From the NCBI RefSeq assembly GCF_900176135.1, contig NZ_FWWW01000082.1, positions 62,001 through 126,000 of the forward strand: 64,000 nt of DNA. The letters run 5' to 3'. Positions 42,901-51,708 of this stretch are shown here, one piece after another. Within the stretch, counting starts at the first letter, position 1; the number at the start of each line of letters is the position of its first letter. The notes below the pieces were generated by a model. That model ran no database searches. It was not told the DNA's origin and saw nothing but the letters and a program-made list of their open reading frames with translations. The position numbers and the translations under genes were made by a program. The DNA is from Hymenobacter roseosalivarius DSM 11622. Lineage in GTDB: Bacteria; Bacteroidota; Bacteroidia; Cytophagales; Hymenobacteraceae.

Positions 42901-44232
42901 ATGCACACGCTTGACCAACTGCGCGCCGGAAAGCTGGCCGGCACCACCCGCCTCGATTTATCCGAAGGCCTTACCGAGTTTCCAACGGAGATATTTGAGC
43001 TGACTGATACGCTCGAAATCCTGAACCTGTCGGGCAATAAGCTCTCAAATTTGCCCGCCGACCTGGGGCGGCTGCACCAGCTGCGCATCCTGTTCTGCTC
43101 GGATAACCAGTTTACCAGCGTGCCGGAGGTGCTGGGGCAATGCCCGCGGCTGAGCATGGTGGGCTTCAAGGCCAACCAGATTCGTACGCTGCCAGCTGCG
43201 GCCCTTACCCCGGCCCTGCGCTGGCTTATCCTCACGGATAACCAGCTCCGCGAGCTGCCGACTGAGCTGGGCACCTGCAAGTTTCTGCAAAAGCTCATGC
43301 TGGCCGGCAATCAGCTCACCGCGTTGCCCGAAAGCATGGCCGCTTGTACTCGTTTGGAGCTGGTGCGCATCGCGGCGAATCGGTTTACGGAATTGCCCCC
43401 GTGGCTATTGTCTTTATCCCGCCTCTCGTGGCTGGCGTATGCGGGGAACCCATTCAGCGAGGCAGCCGAACAACTGGCCGTGGCTCACCACCCCATCGCG
43501 ACCATCGATTGGGATACGCTAACTCTGGAGCACCAGCTAGGCGAGGGCGCGTCGGGGGTTATTTATCAGGCGCGGTGGCACCAGCCGGTTAGCTCGCCAG
43601 TCGGGGTGGCCGTGAAGCTTTTTAAAGGGGCCGTGACCAGCGACGGCCTGCCTCACAGCGAAATGGCGGCCTGCATCAGCGCCGGCGCCCATCCCAATCT
43701 AGTGGCGGTGGAAGGCAAAGTCGGCGGGCACCCTGCTGACACTGAAGGTCTGGTACTGGAGCTGATTGAACCGGCATTTCGCAACCTCGCCAGCCCGCCC
43801 AGTCTGGTTTCCTGCACCCGCGACGTTTACGATTCAGGTACTAGGTTCGGCGTGGAGGCCGCGTTGCAGATTGCCCACGGCATTGCTGCCGCGGCCGAAC
43901 ACCTGCACGAGCGCGGCATCATGCACGGCGACCTGTACGCCCATAATATCCTGACTACGGAAGCCGGCGCCAGCCTGCTCAGTGACTTTGGCGCCGCCTG
44001 CTTTTTCGACCCCGAAGCACTGGAAACAGCCCACGCTTTGCAGCGCTTGGAAGTGCGCGCCTTCGGTTGTTTGCTGGAAGAATTATTGAACCACTGTCGG
44101 GGCTCAATAGATGCGCTGGCCGATTTGCAGCAGCGGTGCGTGCAGCCTAATGTTTCGGCCAGGCCGCTATTCGCCGAAATCCGGCACACATTGGCGGAAC
44201 TGCGACGTTTAGCTCTGGGCAGCGCCAAGTGA
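42901..44232 (+). CDS. Leucine-rich-repeat protein fused to a protein kinase domain
   Basis: A 443-residue cytoplasmic protein. Residues about 10-190 are seven or more LRRs of the LxxNxLxxLPxxL type (LEILNLSGNKLSNLPADLG, LRWLILTDNQLRELPTELG, LQKLMLAGNQLTALPESM). From about 205 a Hanks-type kinase follows: glycine loop GEGASGVIY, Lys239 in VAVKLFKG, catalytic loop H342-G-D344 with Asn349 (HGDLYAHN; HRD is the norm), and D362-F-G. The lack of the HRD Arg is shared with RD-minus kinases. The LRR probably senses or selects partners. No phosphatase or substrate gene is beside it. Confidence 0.9.
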   Translation: MHTLDQLRAGKLAGTTRLDLSEGLTEFPTEIFELTDTLEILNLSGNKLSNLPADLGRLHQLRILFCSDNQFTSVPEVLGQCPRLSMVGFKANQIRTLPAAALTPALRWLILTDNQLRELPTELGTCKFLQKLMLAGNQLTALPESMAACTRLELVRIAANRFTELPPWLLSLSRLSWLAYAGNPFSEAAEQLAVAHHPIATIDWDTLTLEHQLGEGASGVIYQARWHQPVSSPVGVAVKLFKGAVTSDGLPHSEMAACISAGAHPNLVAVEGKVGGHPADTEGLVLELIEPAFRNLASPPSLVSCTRDVYDSGTRFGVEAALQIAHGIAAAAEHLHERGIMHGDLYAHNILTTEAGASLLSDFGAACFFDPEALETAHALQRLEVRAFGCLLEELLNHCRGSIDALADLQQRCVQPNVSARPLFAEIRHTLAELRRLALGSAK

Positions 44233-44342
44233 CCTCACCCCGCTCTACGGCTGTGCCCCGTAAAACACGAATATCCAACTGCCTAAGCAGCTGGATATTC
44301 GTGTTTAAGGTTTAATGAGAGCAGGAAGACTATACTAACAAT

Positions 44343-46586
44343 CTAGCCTTTCTTCTTGCCGGGGGCCTTTTTATCAGTCGTTTTGCTGGCTTTAGCATCT
44401 TTCACGGGAAAGCCGCGCTCGCGCATGAGGGCTTCCGTTTTGGGGTCGCGGCCGCGAAACGAGCGGTAGGCTTCGGCGGGGTCCACGGTGTTGCCCACGG
44501 AGAAAATCTGCTGGGTCAGGCGCTTGCCCACGGCTTTGTCGTAGGGGCCGCCGGCCTCGGTGAAAGCGCCGTAGGCATCAGCCGCGATTACTACTGACCA
44601 CAGGTAGCTGTAGTAGCCGGCCGAGTAGCCATCGGAGGAGAAGACGTGCGAAAACTGCGGCGTGCGGTGGCGCATCACAATTTCGCTCGGCATGCCTAGC
44701 TGAGCCAGCGTTTCGCGCTCAAACTTGTCGGGATCAATCTTCTGGTCGCCGGCCAGGTGCAGCTTCATGTCAATAAGGGCGCTGGCCAGAAACTCGGTAG
44801 TTTCAAAGCCCTGATTAAACGTGGCAGCCTTTTCAATGCGGTCCACCAAAGCTTGCGGAATGGGCTTGCCCGTCTGGTAGTGCACGGCGAAGCGCTGGAG
44901 CACCTGGGGCGTGGAAAGCCAGTTTTCGAGTACCTGCGACGGGAACTCCACGTAGTCGCGCACCACGCTGGTGCCCGAGAGGGTAGGGTAGGTAACGTTG
45001 GAAGAAAGCCCGTGCAGGGCGTGGCCGAACTCGTGAAACAGCGTAGTGGCGTCAGTCCAGGAAATGAGGGTGGGCACGCTGTCCTTGCCCTTCACGAAGT
45101 TGGAGTTGTTGGACACGATAGTCGTGACGGGCTTGCCGTCTATGCGCTCCTGCTTGCGGTAGGCGTTCATCCAAGCACCAGAGCGTTTGCCAGTCCGGGC
45201 ATAAGGGTCAAAATACCAGAGGCCTACGGGCTTACCGGAGGTCTTGTCTTTCACTTCCCACACCTTCACATCGGGATGGTACACGGGCACATTGGTGACG
45301 GGGCTGAAGGTGAAGTTGAACAGCTCACCGGCCACCCAGAACATGCCTTCGCGCATCTTATCGAGCTGTAAGTACTGCTTTACCTCATTCTGATCGAGGT
45401 CGTAGCGTTCTTTGCGCACTTTCTCGGCGTAGTAGCGGTAGTCCCAGGGCTCAATTTTGAAGGTCGCACCTTCCTTTTTGGCCAGGGCCTGCATATCGGC
45501 CACTTCCTCCTTTACGCGCGCCACGGCCGGGGTCCACACTTCTTCCATCAGCGCCATCGCCTTTTCGGGCGTTTTGGCCATCGTATTATCGAGGCGCAGG
45601 TGGGCGTGGGTAGCGTAGCCCAGCAGCTTGGCCCGCTCGGCGCGCAGCTGCAGAATCTGGGTAATCAGGGCGTTGTTGTCGTGGGCACCGCCGTTGTCGC
45701 CCCGGTTCACGAACATGCGCCACGCCTTTTCGCGCAGCTTGCGCTGGTCGGAATAAGTCAGAAATGGGTCAATGGAAGAGCGGGTGTTCGTAATCACGCC
45801 AGCGGCCGAGAGCTTACGGGCTGTGGCCGCATTGGCCGCGTCTTCACGCAGGGAAGTGGGCAGGCCGCCGAGGTCGGCGGGCGCTTTGAGCACCAGTACC
45901 GAATCGGTTTCATCGGCCAGCACATTCTGACTGAAGCGCGTGAACAGGCCCGCCAATTCTTGGTTGATAGCCGACAAACGCATTTTCGCCTTAGCATCAA
46001 GCTTAGCGCCGGCCCGTACGAAGTTGTTGTAATACACAAACGCCAGGCGCTGCTGTTCAGGCGTCAGCTTCTTCTTGTCGGGCGAGTTATACACCGCCTC
46101 AATGCGGCGAAACAGCGGCTCGTTCTGCGTGATCTGGTCGGAGAAAGCGGCCATTTTGGGGGCCATTTCCCGCTCCACCAGCTGCACCTCCGGGCTGCTC
46201 ATCGTCCCGGTCCAGACGCCGTACACGGTCCGCACCTGGTCGAGGGTTTTGCCCGCCCGCTCCAGGGCGGCAATGGTATTCTCGAAAGTGGAGGCCTGGG
46301 AGTTGCTGGCAATGGCCTGAATTTCCTTTAGGTTTTCAGCCATCGCGGCTTCGAGGGCCGGCTTGAACTGGGCCACTTCTATTTTGTCGAAGGCCGGAAC
46401 ACCGCCGTAAGAACCAGCCCAGGGGGCTAACACAGCGTTGTTTTCGGGGCGGGTGGCCGTGGCGGAGAAGGTGGGGGCCGTCGTCTGGGCGAAGCTGGAA
46501 GTTGGATTCACAGTGGTAGCAAAACTGAAGGTGAAAAGCGTGTTTGCCAGTAAAAGCCTACCAGGAGAAAAAAGCGGTTTGGGCAT
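44343..46586 (-). CDS. M3-family zinc oligopeptidase (dipeptidyl carboxypeptidase type), exported
   Basis: About 747 residues from ATG 46586; the upstream frame crosses a hairpin. After a signal peptide (MPKPLFSPGRLLLANTLFTFSFATT) comes the helical M3 scaffold (KTLDQVRTVYGVWTGTMSSPEVQLVEREMAPKMAAF). The zinc site is H518-E-F-G-H522 in TLFHEFGHALHGLSS, with the third ligand Glu in RDYVEFPSQVLENW. The ending GKRLTQQIFSVGNTVDPAEAYRSFRGRDPKTEALMRERGF is that of Dcp-type enzymes. It would cleave dipeptides from small peptides. A Lys-rich tail ends the protein. Confidence 0.93.
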   Translation of the reverse strand: MPKPLFSPGRLLLANTLFTFSFATTVNPTSSFAQTTAPTFSATATRPENNAVLAPWAGSYGGVPAFDKIEVAQFKPALEAAMAENLKEIQAIASNSQASTFENTIAALERAGKTLDQVRTVYGVWTGTMSSPEVQLVEREMAPKMAAFSDQITQNEPLFRRIEAVYNSPDKKKLTPEQQRLAFVYYNNFVRAGAKLDAKAKMRLSAINQELAGLFTRFSQNVLADETDSVLVLKAPADLGGLPTSLREDAANAATARKLSAAGVITNTRSSIDPFLTYSDQRKLREKAWRMFVNRGDNGGAHDNNALITQILQLRAERAKLLGYATHAHLRLDNTMAKTPEKAMALMEEVWTPAVARVKEEVADMQALAKKEGATFKIEPWDYRYYAEKVRKERYDLDQNEVKQYLQLDKMREGMFWVAGELFNFTFSPVTNVPVYHPDVKVWEVKDKTSGKPVGLWYFDPYARTGKRSGAWMNAYRKQERIDGKPVTTIVSNNSNFVKGKDSVPTLISWTDATTLFHEFGHALHGLSSNVTYPTLSGTSVVRDYVEFPSQVLENWLSTPQVLQRFAVHYQTGKPIPQALVDRIEKAATFNQGFETTEFLASALIDMKLHLAGDQKIDPDKFERETLAQLGMPSEIVMRHRTPQFSHVFSSDGYSAGYYSYLWSVVIAADAYGAFTEAGGPYDKAVGKRLTQQIFSVGNTVDPAEAYRSFRGRDPKTEALMRERGFPVKDAKASKTTDKKAPGKKKG

Positions 46587-47165
46587 GAGTGGGAAGGTGG
46601 TTGATAAGTCAGGTTGAGCCTGAAAGGTAAGAAGGAATGCTTCGGTTCCTTTTAGCGTGACCCCACCCCCGTCCCACCTCGCTTGATGCGCGACATCCTC
46701 CGGAAGAGGGGGGGACGGGGGTGGGGTCACGCTGTAGCCAATGAGCAGCTTCCGTTTTTAGCACGCAAGAAATATTTTCCCTCTCCCCTGTAACCTCGCT
46801 TAAATCGCGCAGTTACCAGCGCCGAATACGGTCGTTACTCTTCCCGCCAACAGCGTTTGAAAAAATATTTTCATCCGGTTGTAACGATTAGACTTAATCC
46901 CGGTAACCGCCTCACTCAACACCCTGATTCTCGTTTTTCAGTGTCCCGCCAGCTTGTTATTTACACAGCAAAATTCTGCTAGAAACAGAGTGTTTTAGTA
47001 GCTGATTCCGGCCGCGCCAACCAGCCCCCAACCTTTCTATTTCAATCCCTTTTCGCGCCGCTTTTTTGCTGCTGCCAGTCATAGTTGTGCCCAGATTTTT
47101 CGGCATCGACCAACCCGCAATTCTCCTTTCGTTCGTCCGCTTTCTACTCCAAAATTAACCGCGCT
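46587..47165. other. Divergent intergenic region between the M3 peptidase and DUF5916 genes
   Basis: Contains the hairpin at 46654-46733 and then about 430 bases of less GC-rich DNA that should hold promoters for both flanking genes. I see no gene or recognisable regulatory box there. Confidence 0.4.
46654..46733. repeat. Inverted repeat with C-rich arms upstream of the M3 peptidase gene
   Basis: Bases 46654-46675 and 46712-46733 are perfect 22-bp complements beginning AGCGTGACCCCACCCCCG, with a 36-base loop. The arm resembles those at 370-414 and 12937-12973 in its CACCCCC core. It lies in the leader of a divergently transcribed pair, not at a gene end. Confidence 0.75.
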
Positions 47166-49721
47166 ATGTCTTTCCGTTTTACACTGCGTTCTTGTCTTCT
47201 GCTGGTTGAATTTGTGGCTGGGGGGCATTTTGCGGTAGCCCAGCAAGCGCCGGCCGCCGCGACCAAATCAGCCACGGCCGCCCCCAAGCGTCAGCTCCAG
47301 GCTCTGCGCGTTACGGAGCCGATTAAGCTCGATGGCGAGCTAAATGAGGCCATCTGGCAGCAGGCACCTGTCGCTACCGATTTCATTCAGCAGCGCCCCA
47401 ACCCCGGCGTACCGGAGAAGCAGAAAACCGAAGTACGCGTGCTCTACGACGACGCCAACCTCTATATCGGGGCCGTGATGCACGACGTGAGCCCCGATTC
47501 TATTCTGCGCGAAATGACTCAGCGCGACCAGTTTGGCAACACTGATCTGTTCTCGATTTTTCTGGATACCTATCACGACAAACTTAATGGCTACAACTTC
47601 ACGGTGACTACCTCCGGCGTGCAGCTGGATGCCCGCTACTCGCCCGCCAGCGGTGAAGACTGGAACTGGAATGCCGTGTGGGATGCCCAAACCAGCCAGC
47701 GCGGCACCGACTGGATAGCCGAAATGCGCATTCCCTACTCCGCCATTCGATTCAGCAAAGCGCCCGAGCAGCTCTGGGGGCTGAATTTTGCCCGCCAGCG
47801 CAAGCGCGACAATGCGCAGTTTTTTTGGAATGAAGTGAAGCCCGAAGTAGACGGTTTTGTAAACCAATGGGGCGAGCTGCGCGGCATCCAGAACGTAGAG
47901 CCGCCGCTGCGCCTGTCGCTGACGCCCTACGTGTCGAGCTACGTGAACCACAACCCGCTCAACGCGGAGGGTACGCGCCGCACCACCACCAGCTTTAACG
48001 GCGGGGCCGACGTGAAGTGGGGCATCAACGAGAGCTTCACCCTGGATGCCACGTTGGTGCCGGATTTTGGCCAGGTGCAGAGCGACAATCAGGTGCTCAA
48101 CCTGTCGCCCTTTGAGGTGCAGTTCAATGAGAACCGGCAGTTTTTCACCGAAGGCACGGAGCTGTTTAACAAAGGCAATTTGTTCTACTCGCGCCGGGTG
48201 GGAGCCACGCCCATTGGTTTCTACGAGGTGACGGCGGGCGAAAACGAAAAGATTGTGCGCAACCCGGCCGAGACGCGCCTGCTGAATGCCACCAAAGTAT
48301 CGGGCCGCACCAGCAAGGGCCTCGGGATTGGGTTATTCAATGCCTTGAGCAACGACGTGTACGCTACCGTGCGCAACACCGAAACCGGGGAGGAGCGACA
48401 GGTGCAAACCCAGCCGTTCAGCAACTACAATATTGCCGTGCTCGATCAAAGCCTGAAAAACAACTCCTTCGTGAGTCTGATCAACACTAACGTCACGCGT
48501 TGGGGCCAGACCTACGATGCCAACGTCACTGGGGGGCTTTTTCGGGTGGCCGATAAGAAGAATGCCTACGCCGTGGATGGCAGCTTGGTATACTCGCGGC
48601 GGCGCGGCACGACCTTCGGCTCCGATAAGGAAGTGGGTGACCAGGACGGCTACAAATACCGGGTGGGCGTGGGCAAAATCAGTGGCAACTTCACCTGGGG
48701 CCTCAACCACGGCATCGAATCGGATACCTATAACCCGAACGACCTGGGTATACTGTTTGGCAACAACAAAATCACGCAGTCCTTGGACTTGGGCTACTGG
48801 AAGTATAAGCCGTTTTGGAAAGTGAATAACTTCTATCTGTTTGGGCAGGCAAGCCACACCTTGCTGTATAAGCCCACGCGCTACCAAAGCACTAGCTTTT
48901 ACCTGGGGGCCAACACCACCTTCACCAAGAACTTTCTGCAAGTGGGCTTCGACTTCAGCGTGGACCCGCGCACCCATGACTACTTCGAGCCCCGCGTGTT
49001 TCCGCTGGGCGACTACTACGTGCGCGTACCCGGCCGCACCAGCCTGATAGCCTTCTTCAATTCAGACACCCGCAAGAAGTTTGCGCTGGGCATGAACGCG
49101 GGCAATACAACCTACGCCCTCGACGATCGGTTCGCGCGCGAACGGCGTCTGCGCTACCGGTTCGGGGCCTACCCGCGCTACCGCGTGAATGACCACCTCA
49201 CCTTCCGCTACAGCCTCGACTGGAGCCTCGATGTCAACCAGATTGGCTACGTAAACGGGGGCCTCAGCCGCGATGAGCCAATGGATGAGGCTTTTATGGG
49301 ACAAGTCATCCTCGGTCGCCGCGACGTGGCTACGGTTTCCAACGTAGTATCCGTGGCCTACACGTTCACCAACCGCATGTCGTTTACGCTGCGCACGCGC
49401 CACTACACCAGCAACGTACGCTACGCCGACTTCGCGGCTCTCTCGCCCGGCGGCGCGGAGCAGCTCGTGGACTACCGCCGCAACCGCGACAACACCTACA
49501 ACGCCTTCAACATTGATGCCGTGTACGCGTGGTGGTTCGCGCCCGGCTCCCAGATTAGTGTGGTCTGGAAAAATGCGGGTACGTCGTTTCTGCAGGCCAA
49601 CGAAGCCACCCCGCTCTACTTCGACAACCTGAGCAATACCATCAACACACCCCACAATAACTCTATATCCGTCAAGATTCTATACTACCTCGACTACCTG
49701 GCATTTAGAAAAAACAAGTAG
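47166..49721 (+). CDS. DUF5916 outer-membrane protein with CBM9-like N-terminal domain
   Basis: About 851 residues from ATG 47166 with a signal peptide (MSFRFTLRSCLLLVEFVAGGHFAVAQ). Residues about 40-220 are the carbohydrate-binding-9-like domain (ALRVTEPIKLDGELNEAIWQQAPVATDFIQQRPNPGVP, VLYDDANLYIGAVMHD, WIAEMRIPYSAIRF). The remainder is DUF5916, a predicted large beta-barrel: VPDFGQVQSDNQVLNLSPFEVQFNENRQFFTEGTELF is the family hallmark. The function is unknown; surface binding or transport is proposed. It ends with a strong terminator. Confidence 0.93.
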   Translation: MSFRFTLRSCLLLVEFVAGGHFAVAQQAPAAATKSATAAPKRQLQALRVTEPIKLDGELNEAIWQQAPVATDFIQQRPNPGVPEKQKTEVRVLYDDANLYIGAVMHDVSPDSILREMTQRDQFGNTDLFSIFLDTYHDKLNGYNFTVTTSGVQLDARYSPASGEDWNWNAVWDAQTSQRGTDWIAEMRIPYSAIRFSKAPEQLWGLNFARQRKRDNAQFFWNEVKPEVDGFVNQWGELRGIQNVEPPLRLSLTPYVSSYVNHNPLNAEGTRRTTTSFNGGADVKWGINESFTLDATLVPDFGQVQSDNQVLNLSPFEVQFNENRQFFTEGTELFNKGNLFYSRRVGATPIGFYEVTAGENEKIVRNPAETRLLNATKVSGRTSKGLGIGLFNALSNDVYATVRNTETGEERQVQTQPFSNYNIAVLDQSLKNNSFVSLINTNVTRWGQTYDANVTGGLFRVADKKNAYAVDGSLVYSRRRGTTFGSDKEVGDQDGYKYRVGVGKISGNFTWGLNHGIESDTYNPNDLGILFGNNKITQSLDLGYWKYKPFWKVNNFYLFGQASHTLLYKPTRYQSTSFYLGANTTFTKNFLQVGFDFSVDPRTHDYFEPRVFPLGDYYVRVPGRTSLIAFFNSDTRKKFALGMNAGNTTYALDDRFARERRLRYRFGAYPRYRVNDHLTFRYSLDWSLDVNQIGYVNGGLSRDEPMDEAFMGQVILGRRDVATVSNVVSVAYTFTNRMSFTLRTRHYTSNVRYADFAALSPGGAEQLVDYRRNRDNTYNAFNIDAVYAWWFAPGSQISVVWKNAGTSFLQANEATPLYFDNLSNTINTPHNNSISVKILYYLDYLAFRKNK

Positions 49722-49737
49722 CTGCTTGACCTAATCA

Positions 49738-49791
49738 AAAAAGCCCCCCAGCGCCACTATTAGCTGTAGCTAGTGGCTGGGGGGCTTTTTA
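49738..49791. terminator. Bidirectional-looking terminator after the DUF5916 gene
   Basis: AAAAAAGCCCCCCAGC and GCTGGGGGGCTTTTT flank a 22-base loop with further pairing (CCACTA / TAGTGG). It is placed 17 bases after the stop at 49721 and has a T-run on the plus strand. Confidence 0.85.
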
Positions 49792-49878
49792 CGTATAGCT
49801 ACTTAGGTGGATTCGCATTACTCGTTGCCGATAACTGCCGTACAAGCAACTGCTCCCGACTCTAACTCTCGCTTCCTG

Positions 49879-50466
49879 ATGCCGTCCTTTTTAGAAGAAT
49901 TTCTGCGCAATCCTGCTATGGTAGGCTCCATGGTGCCCAGTTCCCGCGAGCTAACCGAAAAAGTAATGGCCCCCATTGACTTTGCCAGTGCCCGCTGTAT
50001 CGTGGAGTACGGCCCCGGCACGGGCGTTTTTACCGATATTCTACTTCAGCGCCGCCGAGCCGAAACAGCCATTGTCCTGGTAGAAGTAAACCGGCGTTTC
50101 AGTCAGTTGCTGAAGGAGCGCTACTCGGGCCAGCCCAATGTGCACATCATCCACGGCTCAGCCGACCAAACCGGCGAGTATTTGATGAAATTGGGCTTGG
50201 ATAAAGTGGATTGCGTGGTTTGCGGCTTGCCATTTTCTTTGCTGCCGCGCCGCTTAGGTTGGCGCATTTTGGAGCACACCCAGCAATTATTAATACCGGA
50301 TGGCAAGCTCATACTATTTCAGTATTCTCTGCAGAATAAACGCCTGTTCATGCGCTTCTTTCGCCTGCTCGACGACACGTATGTGCTGCTCAACTTACCG
50401 CCCGCTTACGTGCTAACCTATGCCCCGCAAAGCAGCGAAATTACCGACAGTAAATTACCGGCCTAA
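49879..50466 (+). CDS. SAM-dependent methyltransferase (phospholipid N-methyltransferase / RsmA-like)
   Basis: About 195 residues from ATG 49879. FLEEFLRNPAMVGSMVPSSRELTEKVMAPIDF is the opening of the PmtA-like group; IVEYGPGTGVFTDILLQR is SAM motif I, VLVEVNRRFSQLL motif II, HIIHGSADQ motif III, and DCVVCGLPFSLLPRR the N/DPPF-like motif IV. The substrate may be phosphatidylethanolamine or another small acceptor; rRNA methylation is less likely given its short length. It precedes an ABC ATPase gene by a repeat-filled gap. Confidence 0.85.
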   Translation: MPSFLEEFLRNPAMVGSMVPSSRELTEKVMAPIDFASARCIVEYGPGTGVFTDILLQRRRAETAIVLVEVNRRFSQLLKERYSGQPNVHIIHGSADQTGEYLMKLGLDKVDCVVCGLPFSLLPRRLGWRILEHTQQLLIPDGKLILFQYSLQNKRLFMRFFRLLDDTYVLLNLPPAYVLTYAPQSSEITDSKLPA

Positions 50467-50477
50467 TCATCCGTTGC

Positions 50478-50583
50478 GTGGTACTACGACTTTGAGGCGT
50501 AGTACCACTATCGTTGAAGGGCCCCGGCATACGTAGTCATCCGCAACAACAGATGTACTACGACTTTGGAGTCGTAGTACCAC
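50478..50583. repeat. Two related small hairpins of the TACTACGACTTTG type
   Basis: GTGGTACTACGACTTTGAGG (50478) pairs with CGTAGTACCAC, and a similar hairpin GTACTACGACTTTGG/GTCGTAGTAC starts at about 50555. The two share the same loop TTTG(A/G). They lie between the methyltransferase and ABC genes and account for the longer, unlikely ABC start. Confidence 0.65.
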
Positions 50584-50603
50584 CCCTCACGCTTTCCGCT
50601 TGT

Positions 50604-51587
50604 ATGATGTTAACTGTATCAGGAATTACACTGCAGGAAAAAGAGAAATTTATTCTAAATGACATCAGCTTCACTCAGCAAAAAGGGCAGAAAATTGCCC
50701 TGGCTGGTGAAACCGGCGCGGGCAAAAGTACTTTGCTCCAAACCATAGCCGGTCTGGTGCAGCCCGATGCCGGTGAAGTGTGGTTTGCGGGCCGAAAAGC
50801 CAAAGGCCCGGCCGAACAATTGATGCCGGGAAATCCGGGTATTTCGTATCTGTCGCAGCAGTTTGAGCTGCCTAAGTTTCTGCGGGTAGAGCAAGTACTC
50901 CAATACGCTAATCAGCTGTCAGTGGCGGAGGCTCAAACACTGTTTGAAGTGTGTCGGATTGACCATTTGGGCGAGCGTCGCACCGACCAGTTATCAGGTG
51001 GCGAAAGGCAGCGGATCGCGCTTGCCAAGCTGCTGCTTTCTTCACCCAAATTACTCTTGCTAGATGAGCCGTTTTCCAATCTGGATATGGTGCATAAAAA
51101 TATCCTGAAATCAGTTATTCAGGATATCGGCGAGCAGCTGCAAATTACCTGCATTCTCATCTCCCACGACCCGCTGGATACGCTTTCGTGGGCCGATGAA
51201 ATAGTGGTGATGTGTGGGGGACAGATAGTGCAAAAAGGCACCCCAGCGCAGATTTATAACCAGCCCGTGAATGAATATGTGGCGGGCCTGTTTGGGACAT
51301 ATAACCTGATAACGAGTGCCGCGCAAATTAAGGCTTTTTCGGCGGCGGCCGGGGCAAAAGTAAAGCGTAAAATGCTGCTGATTCGGCCTGAGAATTTTAG
51401 CTTAGATTCAGCCACTAAAAATAGTATTGCCGGTGAGGTGAAAAACGTGCGTTTCTTCGGCTCCTATTCCGAAGTAGAAGTGCAGCTGGCCGGTGGTAGT
51501 GTTACAGTACGCACCAGAGTAGGAAGTGCTGCACCCGGCGACACTGTTACTGTTTCGCTGGCCGCTGGTGGGGTCTGGTATGTGTGA
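50604..51587 (+). CDS. Orphan ABC transporter ATPase with C-terminal TOBE domain
   Basis: About 327 residues from MMLTVSGITLQ (50604). Walker A is GETGAGKST (35-43), signature LSGGERQRIALAKLLL, Walker B LLLLDEPFSNLD, and switch His in CILISHDPLDTLSWADE. The last 70 residues resemble the TOBE regulatory domain of PotA/FbpC/ModC-type importers (RKMLLIRPENFSLDS...VRFFGSYSEVEVQLAGGSVTVRT...GDTVTVSL). No permease or binding protein is nearby, so it serves a transporter encoded elsewhere; iron(III), polyamine or sulfate-type substrates are possible. Confidence 0.87.
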   Translation: MMLTVSGITLQEKEKFILNDISFTQQKGQKIALAGETGAGKSTLLQTIAGLVQPDAGEVWFAGRKAKGPAEQLMPGNPGISYLSQQFELPKFLRVEQVLQYANQLSVAEAQTLFEVCRIDHLGERRTDQLSGGERQRIALAKLLLSSPKLLLLDEPFSNLDMVHKNILKSVIQDIGEQLQITCILISHDPLDTLSWADEIVVMCGGQIVQKGTPAQIYNQPVNEYVAGLFGTYNLITSAAQIKAFSAAAGAKVKRKMLLIRPENFSLDSATKNSIAGEVKNVRFFGSYSEVEVQLAGGSVTVRTRVGSAAPGDTVTVSLAAGGVWYV

Positions 51588-51607
51588 CGTAAACGGCAGT
51601 GTAATTC

Positions 51608-51667
51608 GTTGACGCCAGAACGGGGTAGAGACGCATAGTTGCGTCTCTACCCCGTTCTGGCGTCAAC
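51608..51667. repeat. Perfect 28-bp inverted repeat of the GAGACGCA family at a convergent gene junction
   Basis: Bases 51608-51635 and 51640-51667 are exact complements around the 4-base loop TAGT. The inner part is GTAGAGACGCA, shared with 36098 and 56129; the outer GTTGACGCCAGAACGGG is unique to this copy. It lies between the convergent ABC ATPase and universal stress genes and would serve as a two-way terminator-like stem without U-tract. Confidence 0.85.
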
Positions 51668-51708
51668 AGGTTAGCATGGTGCGGTCTGAGGGCCTTCCGT
51701 GTGGGCGC

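Noticed and set aside
46587..46730. N-terminal extension of the M3 peptidase frame
   Set aside because: Encoded by the C-rich hairpin; a normal signal peptide begins at 46586.
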